This document shows, one piece after another, positions 1 to 12,052 of a DNA stretch of 64,000 nucleotides (its first letter is position 1; each line of letters starts with the position of its first letter). Source of the stretch: Hortaea werneckii (Eukaryota > Ascomycota > Dothideomycetes > Mycosphaerellales > Teratosphaeriaceae); contig JBAOKB010000127.1 in the NCBI GenBank assembly GCA_037044905.1, positions 1 through 64,000 of the forward strand, read 5' to 3'. Under the pieces are notes generated by a model, which worked only from the letters and a program-made list of their open reading frames with translations, was not told the DNA's origin and searched no databases. The translations under genes were made by a program, and so were the position numbers.

Positions 1-1313
1 AGAGTGGTTGCTGGAATTGGAGCAGGCATTCTTGCCGTCTGTGTGCCCATGTATCAAGGCGAAGTCAGCACGGCGGAGACGAGAGGGGCTATGATGTGTG
101 TGACGGGGATCATGTATGCGTTTGGATATGCTTGGGCAGGGTGGATGGGGTTCGCTTGCTACTTCTTCCCATCGGATTCGCCGAACGCTTCTTTTGCTTG
201 GAGATTTCCTCTGGCGTTGCAATGCTTGCCACCGCTAGTTGTGCTGGCTGGAAACCACTTCATACCTTTCTCGCCTCGCTGGTTGCTCGGGAAAGATCGG
301 AGAGAAGAAGCTTTTGATGTTGTTAAGCGGCTCCATGCCACACCTTCAGACCCGGATCATCTGGCTGCAAGGCAGGAGTTCTACTTGATGGAGAAACAAT
401 ACGAGATGGACAAGCAGTATCCCTCTCGGTTCCTTGAGATCTTCCGTTCGGGACCAAATCGTCGCCGCTCTCTGGTTGCTAGCTTGCTCATGTGGGGAGA
501 CCAGTTTCTCGGTATCTTCGTGATGACGAACTACGGCGTCCTCATCTATGCGGCGCTTGGACTTGGTGGGTTCCGGCCCTTGCTTCTGAATGCGTGCTGG
601 ACGACCTTTACCATCGCTGGAAACATCTGGACATTCTTCTTTGTTGACCGCTGGGGCCGCAGAACCCTACTGCTGATTGGATCCACTGGTTGTACCATCT
701 CGCTAATATTCTTGGCTGCGCTCTCGGCAGAGTTCCTGAATACAAACAACAGTGCGGGACTGAATGCGGCCGTCTTCTTCATTTGGTTCTATATCGTGTG
801 GTGGTGCTTTTGCGTGGATGCTACACAGTATGTCTATGTTTCGGAGATCTGGCCTAATCACCTCCGAAGTCAAGGAACTGCACTTGGCATCGCTGTCTTC
901 TACCTTGGAAGCGAAGTGACACTCGTTGCAGCGCCGGTTGCACTGGACGCTATTGGTTGGAAGTAAGTGTGGCAATCCGGCTCCCCTAACATCACTTGAC
1001 TTCGCTTGACTAACCGTGCAGATTCTATCTGGTTTTGATCTGTCCGTCTGTCTGTTACGTAGCAGCCATCTGGTTCTTGTTCCCTGAAACGAAGAACCGA
1101 ACGCTTGAAGAGATCGGAACCTTGTTTGGGGATGAGCACGTTGCATCACATTGGTATGGGATAAGCGAGGAGGAAAAACAAGAGATCGCTCGTAATGCAA
1201 TGAAGCTGACAGAGTCCGGCGGCATTCCGGAGGAGCGACGAGCGAGTAGGCTCGAGAATGGCAAAGGAGAGATGGGCGTTGATCGGGTCGAAGATGCTGG
1301 CCAGCCAGTGTGA
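1..1313 (+). CDS. MFS sugar transporter, 5'-truncated
   Basis: This is the C-terminal part of a major facilitator sugar transporter that would move a hexose or related polyol across the plasma membrane. The frame is open from base 1, so the start and first helices lie outside the window. Exon 1-962 is joined to 1022-1313 by a 59-base intron (donor GTAAGT at 963, acceptor ending CGTGCAG at 1021). Splicing continues the protein from Gly-Trp-Lys straight into the last helix. Family signatures visible are EVSTAETRG after an early helix, the loop motif DRWGRRTLL, and the terminal PETKNRTLEEIG. Several hydrophobic helices lie between them. The C-terminal tail after the PETK motif is short and charged. 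The substrate cannot be read from sequence. The family call is firm. Confidence 0.9.
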
Positions 1314-1934
1314 TGGAGGAGAGTTTCTCTCGTTTTATTGAGCGGAGGTCCGCATGCGTTAGCGTCAGAGATGAGATACATAGTGCGATACTAGGTCGTG
1401 TTTCGCGTTGGCACGGCCGCGTTGGAGTTCAGGAATCAATGGAACCTTGAGACTGCAGTGCAGTGCTGGTACATGATCGCAGCGGCGGAAGCGCGTATCG
1501 TGGGCACAGCGGGGTGTCCAGCTCCACATCACGTGTGTCGAGTGAAGGTCGCGTTAAGCCGAGGTCTGGACCCTTGTTTGCCTGAAAACTCGGCATGTTT
1601 ACAAGCAGCCTAGAGGCCCATGTTCCATATGATCAATTGATATATGAAAGAAGACCGTACTACGAACAGCGGCGCATAGCGCGTCGATGTTGACCGTGCT
1701 GGATTGGATTGTTCAGAGAAGAAACTGGAAGTGAAGATGGAGGAGGTTGGATGGCGCGACTTGCAAAGCCGGCCCCGCGGATCTTCCCGGCTCAAGTCGC
1801 GTCCCACTCCACTGAGGCGCGTCGCCTAAACATGGATCCCAATCTCACCTACAAGCTTCCAATCCGGTTTGGCAGCGTAACCTCACCACCACCGCCACCG
1901 ACAGTACTTCACCACGACGATACCTTACTATCCC
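1314..1934. other. Intergenic, promoter side of homeobox gene
   Basis: No supportable gene. An upstream ATG at 1832 is out of frame with the homeobox protein and belongs to its leader region at most. Confidence 0.6.
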
Positions 1935-3778
1935 ATGGACGACTCGTCACCCACGGCTCATGGCCCTCATGAAGCCGAATCATCTTGGAATCCTCGCAAC
2001 AGCTACGAATTCATGAATCATTCCAACACGTCATTGCCCAACTTGCAATCACACATCAACGACAAGCCATTGGCGCGCCAGAAGCGCAAGCGCACCAGGT
2101 ATGATACGCGTATCCGGAAACGAGAAGGAGTTGAAGGCGGATTGCTGATCGCGCGATAGTCCTGAGGATCAGGCCGTGCTTGAGGCCGCGTACAAACGCG
2201 ACCCGAAGCCAGACAAGAATGCGCGTTTAGACATCGTCAACCAGGTCTCGATGGGCGAGAAAGAAGTTCAAGTCAGTATCAGATGCAGACGGCGCGTAGT
2301 TCAATCTGTGCGCGCTAACAACACCAAAACAGATCTGGTTCCAGAACCGAAGGCAGAGCTCGCGACGGAAGTCCAGGCCGTTGCTACCACATGAGATTGC
2401 GCAGTACCAGATGGCCAAATCGAATCAAGCCACAGGCGCTGATAGTACCAGCGCGGAGCCGTCGAGCGATCTACCAGAAATCCAACCCGACGCAACAAGT
2501 GAGGAGCAGGGCGAGAGGCAGCAGAACGTACATGGTACAGCACGTGGTGTCCAGCCAGCTGGTACTGAGGTACGCCGCCAGAGCACAACCGGATACGAGC
2601 ATCCATCTGCTGTTGTTGCGCCAATGCAGCCAGCCGTTTCAGCCATGGATTTACGTGCCACGAGCGATGCGACGCACCCCGAGAGTGCAGCAAGGCCACC
2701 AGTGCCCGGGCTTCCAGCGCCTTGGGAGCAGCCTGGCCAGCATCTCGGCTACCTAGCGAACCGCCGCAGTGCCGAGTCACTACGACAGCATGATTCGGAG
2801 CAATTCTTTGCGCCCATTTCAGCACCAGCCTCTGGCACACCTCTTCCAGATTCAAGGCGGCGTCTGAAGAAGACTGCGTCTACAGTACGCCTCTCGATGT
2901 CCTTCGACGGCAACGCAACTGTGACCACAAAGAACGGTGAAGAGCCATCACCGCCACGCTCACAGCAGGTCATGCTCCCCTCCACGTCTGCCACGCCGCT
3001 CGCTGCTCCCCAGTTCTCATCATCGCCAGCCCAAAGGGATCCTACGTCAGCAAGCCGCAACAGCTTGCAGCGGTCTGCCAGTGGTCGTTCGCGAGATTCG
3101 CGCGCTTGGGAATTCTGGTGTGACAAGGATGCCCGATCTGAGCTTGAAGACAAGGCCGAAAAGGATGCGAGTGGCTCCGCTGCAGATGCCATTGGCCTGC
3201 TCAGATCCGCGTCCGGAAGGAGCGTGCTTGGCAATTTACCGGCAAAACGGAATTCGCTTCTTTCCAGAACACAGTCTGAGATCAAGCGTCATAAGCCGAA
3301 CAGCAAACGCCCAACGCTCCAGCGGTCCAACACTTCTAGTGGGAGATTGCAAGCTGAACACACTCAAACCAGTACGACGTCTGATAAACCTCGAACGAAG
3401 CTGAAACAGTCCGAATCAGCCATCTCGTTCTCCATTCCTGGGAACGAATCCGACAAGGAGAACTGGTCACCAGAGCGTGACCACGTGCCAAGTAGTCAGC
3501 CTACTTCACAACCAGTTGCTGGTAGCGACCCATCCAGCCGCCGTCCAGTACTAGGTGAAAAGCGAAACGCGGCCAACACCTTCCGACCCGGTGAAAGCGG
3601 TGTAACTTCCACCAAGCGAAAAGCCGCACGCTTGGAAGGCGATAGTAACGACCCTGAAAAGGACATTGAGCTTGCGGCGTTCATGCACCGACAGCGCAAG
3701 AGCAACAGCACATCTTCTGAAGATGACTTGGATTGCGTACAGGGCTTGTTGTCGCTAAGTCAGGGCAATTGGCGATAG
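1935..3778 (+). CDS. Homeobox transcription factor (Yox1-like)
   Basis: A nuclear DNA-binding protein of 573 aa. Exons are 1935-2098, 2160-2271 and 2333-3778; introns are 61 bases each and both fall inside the homeodomain (after residues 54 and 92). The spliced homeodomain covers about residues 48-107. It begins with a basic arm (RQKRKRT), has a helix-3 core IWFQNRRQSSRRK, and is followed by a basic SRPLLPHEIAQYQ segment. Trp, Phe, Asn and Arg of the recognition helix are all present. The long tail is Ser/Pro-rich and disordered, with one tryptophan-containing island (EFWCDKDARSELEDKA). A KEN tripeptide at 467-469 (bases 3455-3463) resembles an APC/C degron, which would suit a cell-cycle repressor of the Yox1/Yhp1 kind. 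That assignment to Yox1 is inference; homeobox membership is certain. The ATG at 1935 is the first in frame. Confidence 0.92.
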
Positions 3779-4375
3779 GTTTCCCGAAGGTCCCCGGGCA
3801 GTAGGATTGGCATGCAGCGCCTGGAAATTGGCTGGAACGACTCAAAAGCTCCAAGTAGATGCTTGTGTTGTGCCATGCGGCCAGGGAGCCATTGTAGTAG
3901 AGACGAGTCTTTTTCGCACTTATTCCAGCTACGACAACAAAAATACGAACCTTTCATCAGCTTATCTCCGAAGGTGGCTCGAGCGTCTTTGCGGCAGAAG
4001 CTCTCCACCCCCAGGAAAATCCATGAAGTGTCTTCACGCAGTGTGTTGTCCGTCTGTCCTCTTTCACGCAATGCCAAGAGAAACATTGGCTCCAGACTGC
4101 TAAGCTCATGCGTCACCGGTGTGAATCTTGACGCAAGGTCGCTCAGGTAGGTACGCATTCTGTGCTCCCGCCAAGCTGGATTCTTGGACCACGTGATGAT
4201 CGGCCGTCTCGAACCCAATGTTCACCATCCTGAGATGCCATATCAAACAATGAATACTTATCCCCATCGGAAGTAAAATTGCGTGCCTTCGATGGCCGTC
4301 AGCGGTTTCTTCCCACCTCCAATAGCATCAATCAGAGCAGACTTAATCCCCTCGAGCGCACATCGCTAACCCATC
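3779..4375. other. Intergenic between homeobox and amine oxidase genes
   Basis: No supportable gene; short ORFs overlap in several frames without codon signal. Confidence 0.55.
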
Positions 4376-6273
4376 ATGGAAAGTAAAACACACTTCGGAG
4401 TCTATCTGGATGGCAACGGCATGTCGCGAATGCGTAACGATCTAGAAGCGCGGACGGCCTCTCACGAGATCCAAAACGAGAGCAAATCGCCACGCGATAT
4501 GCTCAGGGTGGCCACTTCCAAAGCACGACAAATCCACGTCGGCATCGTAGGGGCCGGGCTTGCCGGTCTGAGATGCGCTGATGTCCTCCTCCAGAATGGC
4601 TGCAAGGTGACGATGTTCGAAGCGAGAAATCGGCTCGGTGGACGAGTAGCCCAGAGTAGAGTTGGAGACCATGTGGTAGACCTGTATGTCACTTTCCCCT
4701 GTGATCGATGCAGGACTACCGTGATCTTCAATGCAGGCTGATCCACCTTCATAGAGGCCCAAACTGGATCCATGGCTCCTCGAACAACCCCATGATGCAT
4801 CTAGCTTCCCAGACGAACACACCGCTGCATGCATGGGATGAGCGGCAGGCTCTCTATTCTCACATAGGCGAGCCTCTTCCCCCAGATGAATCAGCCGAGT
4901 ATGCCGCACTATTATGGGACGATGGTGTGATTGCGGATGCGTTCAGATATAGCAACAGCCATCACGAATCCATCTCGCCGGAGACGAGTCTCTACGATTT
5001 CTTCGTGGAAAAGTCCAATTCAATGTTCCTCGACCAACCGGAAGAAGTGGCGAAAGCGAAACGAGCGACATTCTTACAGACGACGAATATGTGGGGGGCA
5101 TACGTAGGGAGTGATGTGCGGAGGCAAAGTCTGAAGTTCTTCTGGCTGGAAGAGTGTATTGAGGGAGAGAATCCATTCGTGGCGGGGACTTACTCCAAAA
5201 TCTTAGCGAGAGTGGCGAAAGCAGCGGAGGAGAAGGCTGACATTAGGTTGGGTACCAAAGTCTCCCGCATACGCTCGGCAGATGAAGGACGCCAAGATGT
5301 TTTCTCTCCAACCATTGGATTGGAGAATGGTGAGAGCGAAGAGTTTGATGAGGTGGTCGTAACTTGCCCACTGGGATACTTGAAACGGAACCATGAGATG
5401 ATGTTCGATCCTCCTTTGCCACCGAGATTACGAGAAGCCATTGAGAGTATAGGATACGGCTGCTTGGACAAGGTCTATATCACCTTTCCAACTGCCTTTT
5501 GGGATGAATCAGGCGACGGACCTGCCAACCAAACACCAAAAGATGCTACGGGCCAAGACCACAACGACAACAAACAAATCCATGTCGATCCCGAGCACAA
5601 GACACCGAACATAACCGCTACAACAATGCCGCTCCACCAACCTCCTTCCGGCGGCCAGACGCCCCAGTTCCCAGGATTCGCTCACTTCCTCCCACCCACA
5701 AACTACACCAACACGCCCGCAGACCAAGAAGGCTGGGATCAACAAGCCCTGAACCTAGCCGCGCTGACTCCCGCAACCTGCGCACACCCCACCCTCCTCT
5801 TCTACACCTACGGCGCATGCAGCCAATACCTGTCGACCATCAGCCCGCGCAACGATCAAACGTCCAGCCCATCAAGAAAAACACCCGCCAAGAATGGCGA
5901 CAAACAACCCCTCCTAGACTTCTTCCAACCCTACATCTCCCGCCTACCAAACTACAACCCCACCAACCCCTCGTGCCAACCATGCGACATCCTGTTCACG
6001 GACTGGACAGGCGACGAGTTAGCGGGGTACGGAAGCTACTGTAACTTCCCCGTCGGGGCAGCAGAAGCGGACAAAGACATTGAGCGAATGCGGGAAGGGA
6101 TGCCAGAGCGCGGAGTCTGGTTTGCAGGGGAGCATACGGCGCCGTTCGTGGCGCTGGGGACGAGTACGGGGGCTTGGTGGAGTGGCGAAGGGGTTGGGAG
6201 GAGGATTGTTAGGGGGTATGGGTTAGAATGTCCAGGGGAAGTGGGGGAGGTAGGAGGGGTTGGGAGGGGGTAG
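4376..6273 (+). CDS. FAD-dependent amine (polyamine) oxidase
   Basis: Flavin monoamine/polyamine oxidase of 608 aa, expected to oxidise polyamines or other amines with release of hydrogen peroxide. Exons 4376-4683 and 4755-6273; the 71-base intron (GTATGT...CATAG) splits a leucine codon and rebuilds the conserved DLGPNWIHG motif. The Rossmann FAD motif GAGLAG is at residues 59-64, with the ribose-binding Glu at 82 (FEARNRLGGR). The C-terminal FAD signature is GVWFAGEHTAPFVALGTSTG. Between them lies a hydrophilic Pro/Asn/Thr-rich insertion (about bases 5510-5900) with strongly C-ending codons, unlike the flanks. No signal peptide is seen, so cytosolic or peroxisomal location is likely. The last residues are Gly-rich. 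An LSD1-type histone demethylase is less likely because no SWIRM domain or tower insertion is visible. Confidence 0.9.
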
Positions 6274-6569
6274 AGTGTTTGGTACGAGATTCGGATGTTG
6301 GATGTTTTGGGATTTCGTTCCTGTATTGTGGAAGGGCTGGACACGAGTGAGTGGATATAGAAATCCGTATGCTGCAGCTTGCACCGCATGAGAGAGAGAA
6401 AGCTCTGAATCTGAGCATTTGGAACCCCGTTCAAAGATCATAAAGAGCTTTTTTGATAAGACGACCGAAAAGACTCTGGGCAATCCAATCGAAAATGTTC
6501 AACGAAGTGAGATCGACACAAAGTAGCTCCATAAGGCACGACAGTCAATTGCCGCCATCAGACTCCACT

Positions 6570-8786
6570 TCAAGCGTCCGATTCACTCCCCGATTCCACC
6601 GTAGCTTGCATAGGAGCCCTCGAGCCTTGTACTGCTTCATCCGCTGCCGCCGCCGCCGCCACCGCCTCCTCATAGCCATCATCATCTACATGCCCACCTT
6701 GATCTTCGCCGACAACATTCGTTGGGCGGCTATTGGAAGCAACAACCGACTTCTTGGGGCCCGTTTTTATAACAACCGGCACGATAGTCTGTTTCGGACC
6801 ATGCTGGCAGTCGTTGTGCTTATTGAGACTTTTCACAACTTCCTTGAGGGAATGGTGGGCCCCTAGTGTTGTCCCAGGCGGCGGTGTAGGTCCCGATCTC
6901 GCCGAGTCTTGGGCGACAGGTCTAGGTGTATGCGATTGACTTCTGGGCGATGGTGTCGAATCAACTGCTGCGTTCGCCGGTTGCTTGCCTTTGCCTTTAT
7001 CCTTTCGAGCCACTTGATCACCGCTACTACCAGATTTGACCTGCTGGTTCATTCTCGCAGCCTCCTTCTCCTCTTCCCTCTTTCTCTCATCCTCCAACCA
7101 CTCCTCATAGTCGACCTTGCACTGCCGCTGCAGTAATTTCATACTCGTACCCGGGAAGCCAGGTTGATGATCTCCATGTTTCAGCCCCGATCTTAGATTC
7201 CGAAGTCGGTGCGTAACAGGACCTACACGGTCAGCTGGAAGAGGCAAGAGCGGATCGATGAAAAGTCTCATCTGAAATTTATTCAGGTCGTGATCTTCTT
7301 CGATGCGCAGGGGAGGTTGGAAGACGCCCGAGTAATGCCAGCGCTCCAGTCGCTTGACCACGTGGGATTCCTGTGTACGGCTGTAGCGTGTGATGATGTC
7401 TGCGGAGAACAGATGGCGCTTTCTGGGTTTCAGACCCCAAATGACGAATACGCCAGGGGCAGTCTCGGTCTCTTCGAGATCGTCGTATAGTTTGTGGATC
7501 ATCTTGACTAGAGAAGTGTCATCGAGATGGGACTCAACGCTAGCATCGTCGTTGTAGATGCCAAAAGTTCGCTCGTAGTGCATCCAAAGTGACGACTCGG
7601 ACGTTTCCACGTTGATGCCGGTGGTGTAGAACATTTTGAGCCAGTAATAAGTGCGCGACGGTTCGGGAAGGTGAGCAAGTCTGCGGCCAGCAAGAAGCAT
7701 AGAGAGTGTGAGCTTCATGATAGCCGGCTCATGCTCGTCGTAAGGATCCATGTCGATCTTCGCCTTTGCTTCTTCCTTGTCCACAAAATACCGCTTGTCG
7801 CGCTCCTCATCGACGTTTGCTCTCGTGCTGCCATCTTCGTGGCCCACCAGAAATGAAGCACTATTCACTTCCTTCAACTGCATACTCTCCATCTTCTTGG
7901 TCAGATCCTCCCCGGTCGGTCCTGACTTCCAGCCTACTCCCTGCAGAAACTCGTGGCCAAGCACTTCCGCTCCTTTGTACAGCTTGGGGACCAAAGACAT
8001 AAACTCGTCCGGCGATATCAAGCTGTCGTACATGGCATGCTCCTTGCCAATGTTTCCCTTCGCACTCTCCATCACGGCGGACTTGTACATATTGTAAAGC
8101 TCGTCCTGCGGAACAAGCCACACGACCTTTTCAAATCCGCCTTGAGCGGACGGTCCCAAGGACTTCAGGTTCGGCGTCGGAATCTTGGTATCCGCCGGCT
8201 GAGCGACGATGGTCCGGAAGAGAAAATGCGCAGCGCGGCCTTTGTTAGAGGTTTTCAGGAGGTCAGAAAGATCCGGTACAGGCACCGGGGCGTTTCCATG
8301 ATAGCGCTCTACGTGATGTATTGGTGATGGTGATGGTCCAGAAAACCCTGCTCGCTCAGGCTGCGTGGGCTGAGCCCTCGATGTTTCCGCTGAGTCTGCT
8401 TTTCGTGCTTGCCGTTGGTTTGCTGGGTCTTCTGTCGAGCCAGGTGGCGTGGCGGCAGCCAGAGAGTCCTGGCGCGGAGTCCTCTTGAGCCCACGAGTGG
8501 TGCAGTATTCCCAATAGAATCTGGTGGGATTCGGCATGGGCGGATATCCTGCTGCGGATGACGCTGCTGCCATGGCTTCTTGAGGTGAAAGCATGCGCTC
8601 GGCATCTGAGCCGACGGTGTTCCTAGGCACCCTCCTAGCAGCGCTAGGTCTGGAAAGGGACATGTTGCGGCGGAGACGCTTTTCAGTGATGGCTAGACAT
8701 TGAATGTACGAGCTGAATAGCTGCTTAGTAGCGATGGAAGAGTTGTTTGGTGCTGCTGATAAATGTGCGACAGTGATGTTGATCAT
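6570..8786 (-). CDS. Hypothetical protein, 738 aa, unrecognised
   Basis: One uninterrupted reading frame of 738 codons with good coding character; I recognise no family. The first ATG is at 8786. A second ATG at 8663 (residue 42) opens with a Ser/Arg-rich stretch and may be the true start. The N-terminal 170 residues are Pro/Ser-rich and disordered. About residues 190-560 look globular, with aromatic and charged patches (for example FEKVVWLVPQDELYNMY and YYWLKMFYTTGINVETS). There follows a Lys/Glu-rich helical stretch, then a disordered tail ending in a run of alanines from GCC repeats near 6640-6665 and an acidic Ser-rich end. No signal peptide or membrane segment. It ends about 300 bases from the convergent amine oxidase gene. 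Confidence 0.8.
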   Translation of the reverse strand: MINITVAHLSAAPNNSSIATKQLFSSYIQCLAITEKRLRRNMSLSRPSAARRVPRNTVGSDAERMLSPQEAMAAASSAAGYPPMPNPTRFYWEYCTTRGLKRTPRQDSLAAATPPGSTEDPANQRQARKADSAETSRAQPTQPERAGFSGPSPSPIHHVERYHGNAPVPVPDLSDLLKTSNKGRAAHFLFRTIVAQPADTKIPTPNLKSLGPSAQGGFEKVVWLVPQDELYNMYKSAVMESAKGNIGKEHAMYDSLISPDEFMSLVPKLYKGAEVLGHEFLQGVGWKSGPTGEDLTKKMESMQLKEVNSASFLVGHEDGSTRANVDEERDKRYFVDKEEAKAKIDMDPYDEHEPAIMKLTLSMLLAGRRLAHLPEPSRTYYWLKMFYTTGINVETSESSLWMHYERTFGIYNDDASVESHLDDTSLVKMIHKLYDDLEETETAPGVFVIWGLKPRKRHLFSADIITRYSRTQESHVVKRLERWHYSGVFQPPLRIEEDHDLNKFQMRLFIDPLLPLPADRVGPVTHRLRNLRSGLKHGDHQPGFPGTSMKLLQRQCKVDYEEWLEDERKREEEKEAARMNQQVKSGSSGDQVARKDKGKGKQPANAAVDSTPSPRSQSHTPRPVAQDSARSGPTPPPGTTLGAHHSLKEVVKSLNKHNDCQHGPKQTIVPVVIKTGPKKSVVASNSRPTNVVGEDQGGHVDDDGYEEAVAAAAAADEAVQGSRAPMQATVESGSESDA

Positions 8787-9001
8787 GTTTCAGAGTCTCG
8801 AGTCGAAGGAAAGAAGATCAAGCTGAAGAGTGGCAAGCAGCGGTAAGTCCCGCGAGTTGTAAATGGAAGGAACGACTTACCCGATAAGCCAGCAGGTGCA
8901 GACGTGCCTTTTCGCCACCCCATGGAAAGAAAACCCAATCGATCATGATACGCCTGCGCGCCAAAGAAAGCCAATCAAATACTGTATATCGCAAGTATCC
9001 T

Positions 9002-10298
9002 CTACCCCTTCTTCTCATCTAAACTCCCATTAAGCATACCCACGCTGCCCTCCCTCCTCCGTCTCCTCCCCCAGACCTCCTGCGCCCACTCGGTAATCTG
9101 GTAGCACCAGCCACCCGCCACCAACACCCCGCTGACGACATTGACCAGACGGATAAAGAGGGCCGGGATGCTCGACCACTCTTCGGCGATCAGGAGCTGA
9201 ATGGGTTCGATGTCGAACTTGACAAAGACGCCCGGCACAGCCTGCTCGCGGACGCTGTGGCTCTGTTCCGTGACGGCGTACTGGTTCGTGAACACGCTGT
9301 TCTTCGAGTAGCGCTGGGGGTGAGCGTCCAGCCCATCGCTACCGGAGCTGGGCGATTCGAGGTTGGGGTACTTGGCGAGAGTCTTGGAAAGGGCGCGCGA
9401 GTCGGTGGTGTAAATGGTAGGTACCACGGAGAGGTAATATTGATACTTGTAGAAGTGCTCGGGGGTAGTGGCGAAGGTGTTGTCGAGCGGGTTCTCCAGC
9501 GAGGGATACAAGGGCCCGAAGGACAGCTCGTTGATGGTGTGGGAGAAATTGAAAGCTGGTAGAATCACTCAATTAGCGCAAATCATCGTCTCTGGACGCC
9601 ACTTCCGACATACCGTTGTGATCCAGATGTTGCCCGAACTCCATATATCCATGCCCTCTCGCCGTAATATGAAAGTCACCTTGCACCTTGTTGCCGTGCA
9701 TACTCCCAAAGATACGGCAAGAGTCAGCCTGTTCTCTCTTAGGTATCCGCGGCGTCTTCGCGAACTTCTTGCTCTTCTTCGCCGCGCCGAGATAATCATG
9801 CACATCCTCCTCCTTGTACTCGCCACCGAATCCAGGATAGCCTGAAAGGTCTGGCGGCGAGTCGGGACTGAGCCGTTCCTTCTTAGATGCCTTCAATGTA
9901 TGTCGCCTTCTGTCACCCTGCCACTGTGCCCATGTCGTCTGGTCCTTCTTGAGCGCCTGACCAGCGAGAATCCTGTCTCCGCTAGCATCTTGCACGTTCA
10001 CGTGCAGGTCTTCGCACTTCATCGCAACCACGACATCCAGGTTGATCTGAAGATCGTGGCCAACGCCTTGCTCCACGCTAAACTCATGCGTCGTATCGCC
10101 TTTCCACCATCTTCCCAGCTCGGTGGTCGCAAGCCATATTGAAGCGACAACAAGGAAAATGGTCCACTTGCCGCCGGAGCTGGTCTGCTGCGTGTATGAG
10201 GGTTTGGTTTTGGGGAAAGCATCGAAAGCTTTCACGATGCTGGCGGCATCCTTCTCGCCGAATGATTCGTCGAGATCACGATCGTAAGAGCCGTTCAT
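9002..10298 (-). CDS. ERV41: Erv41, COPII vesicle / ERGIC protein
   Basis: Erv41 with Erv46 forms the receptor that cycles between ER and Golgi and retrieves escaped ER-resident proteins. Model: exon 10298-9614, 58-base intron 9613-9556 (GTATGT...CCAG), exon 9555-9002; 412 aa. Order along the protein: short cytosolic N-terminus with the family motif KAFDAFPKTKPSY, first membrane helix (TIFLVVASIWLATTEL), a long lumenal domain with DLQINLDVVVAMKC and CRIFGSMHGNKVQGDFHITA, then NHTIN-type and LDNT motifs, a YQYYLSVVPTIY strand, and a second membrane helix before a short basic tail. Topology and motif order match yeast Erv41, which is about 60 residues shorter. The extra length is a lumenal Lys/Ser/Pro-rich loop. 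Splicing restores the conserved NFSHTINELSFGPLYP run. No partner gene is nearby. Confidence 0.93.
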
Positions 10299-12052
10299 GG
10301 TTGCAAGACGATATCAGATGACAGGTCCAGCTCTGTCTCGTCGGATCCGGCCTGCTTGCTTCGTCCCAGGAGCAGGAGGCTCCGTCGAAGTTAATCCGGC
10401 GGCTGAGAAGCGCTGCGTCGAATGTGTTATCGTTGTGACATTGATTCTTGGATCTATGGATTCAATGGAAGCATCTGATGAATGATCGACTTCCAGACCT
10501 GGACACCAATGCTTCGCGTTATAGCGAGGACAGCTTGCGCTTTCACATGGCCCGCCGGGCTTCGGTTTGAGGCTGATTAGATAGGGCTGAGTCCCTGCAT
10601 TGGCGACTGCATGGCCAGTGCGGGGAGGCGGAGAAATAGATCAACTGGCATCTGCTACGAAATACTCTACCCTTTACTACAACAGACTGAAATTTCATCT
10701 CGTTTGGCATTTTTGGATCTTTGGTGTCGAGTCGCAAATCAAAAATTTAAATGATCGCAAGAAAGACCCGTCCTCTGCTGCAAGCAAATTTCGAGCTTAC
10801 CTAGGTATTACACGAGAAAGGCTTCCACCTCTAACGCAAGTAGAACCAGTGATACGAACCTCGAAGATGCAGCCCATATAATTGTTACTCATGGAGACGG
10901 ATTCCCTTCCTTCACTTCCAATGCTACAAATGTTGCATACATGTGTAGGTACGGCTGGAAGTATCCTTTGCAACGCTACGGATTGGCTTTACTGTGAGTC
11001 CCAACGACCAAACGATGAAGACATGAAGGATCCAGTGACTGGCATTCTGTTCCTTGCCATCTCTCCTCTCCTTATCTCCTCCATATTCGTCTTGTCTATC
11101 GAATAGCAGAAGGCCAATAATCGCCGACAACATGGGTGGAGGTAAGCATCATGATCAGGTGCGGCCGCCGACTGAGCAGCTTCGAAGATGAATGCTACAA
11201 TTCGACATCGAAACGGCGTCGATCTCGTAGGCGGGACAACTCAGTAGGCAGTAATTTGGCTCTCCTTCGTTATTCATCCTGAGTGCATTGGAAAAGAGTA
11301 ACAATTCGACAGGCTAAGATACCAAGTCGAGTCATGCCTCTCAAAATGTAATATCGCTGCGCTAAATTGAAAGGCACGGCCAAGAGATACCGTTTGCAGA
11401 GCTTGTTAGGTGAACATTTGTACAAGGCGTTGTGCTTCCAAATGCAATGGCGTGAGAGACCTTGCCTAATTATCCCTCAGCAATAGCGATATCAAATTGG
11501 GGTTTGTAGGCAACAAGCTACGTTCCTCCCGAAACGTTCCTTCCGCAACATGGTGGTCCGAGAAGGCCTCTCGATGTAGTCGACTGGAATCAAGTAGAAT
11601 AAACGGTCCCAGAGATCGCGCGCGAGACCAACCCTTCGAAGACATTCACACGTCCATTATTACTATCTCATTCCCCACTACCAGCGGTATGGCCTGAGCC
11701 ATTCTCTCTATCATGCAGGTGTCCCTAACCATCTATCTCTATATCTATCATAATACCTAAACAGTCTCAATCAATCGTCGTCCTTACCTCCCAAAGAGAA
11801 AGAACCCAGCCATCTCTTTAAAACTCCAACGAACAACGCCATGCTTAGAAACCGCAAATACGCCAAACCCCGCTAACACAACACACACAGAATTTTACTC
11901 AAGCGGGTATCTCTCATCTCTTGCACCTTCACCCATCTAATATGCTCCATCGATCTCGACTTTCCTCAACCCCACTGAAGCAACGAACAGCTCTTCCTCC
12001 TCCTCTTTTTTCAGTTTCCAGCCCCCAAGACAAACCCCAATGGTCCCTTCCT
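10299..12052. other. Intergenic, 1.75 kb
   Basis: No supportable gene. It holds a perfect TACCTAGGTA palindrome at 10798-10807. It also has a CT-rich stretch near 11060-11085 followed by an ATG at 11132 that opens only a 19-codon frame. Confidence 0.55.
10798..10807. repeat. TACCTAGGTA palindrome
   Basis: A perfect 10-base palindrome. Identical copies occur at 55479-55488 and 57780-57789, all outside genes. Confidence 0.6.

Noticed and set aside
11132..11191. ATG opening MGGGKHHDQ after a CT-rich leader, with a GTAAGC donor-like site
   Set aside because: The frame stops after 19 codons, and trying plausible acceptors gave no continuing exon with recognisable sequence.
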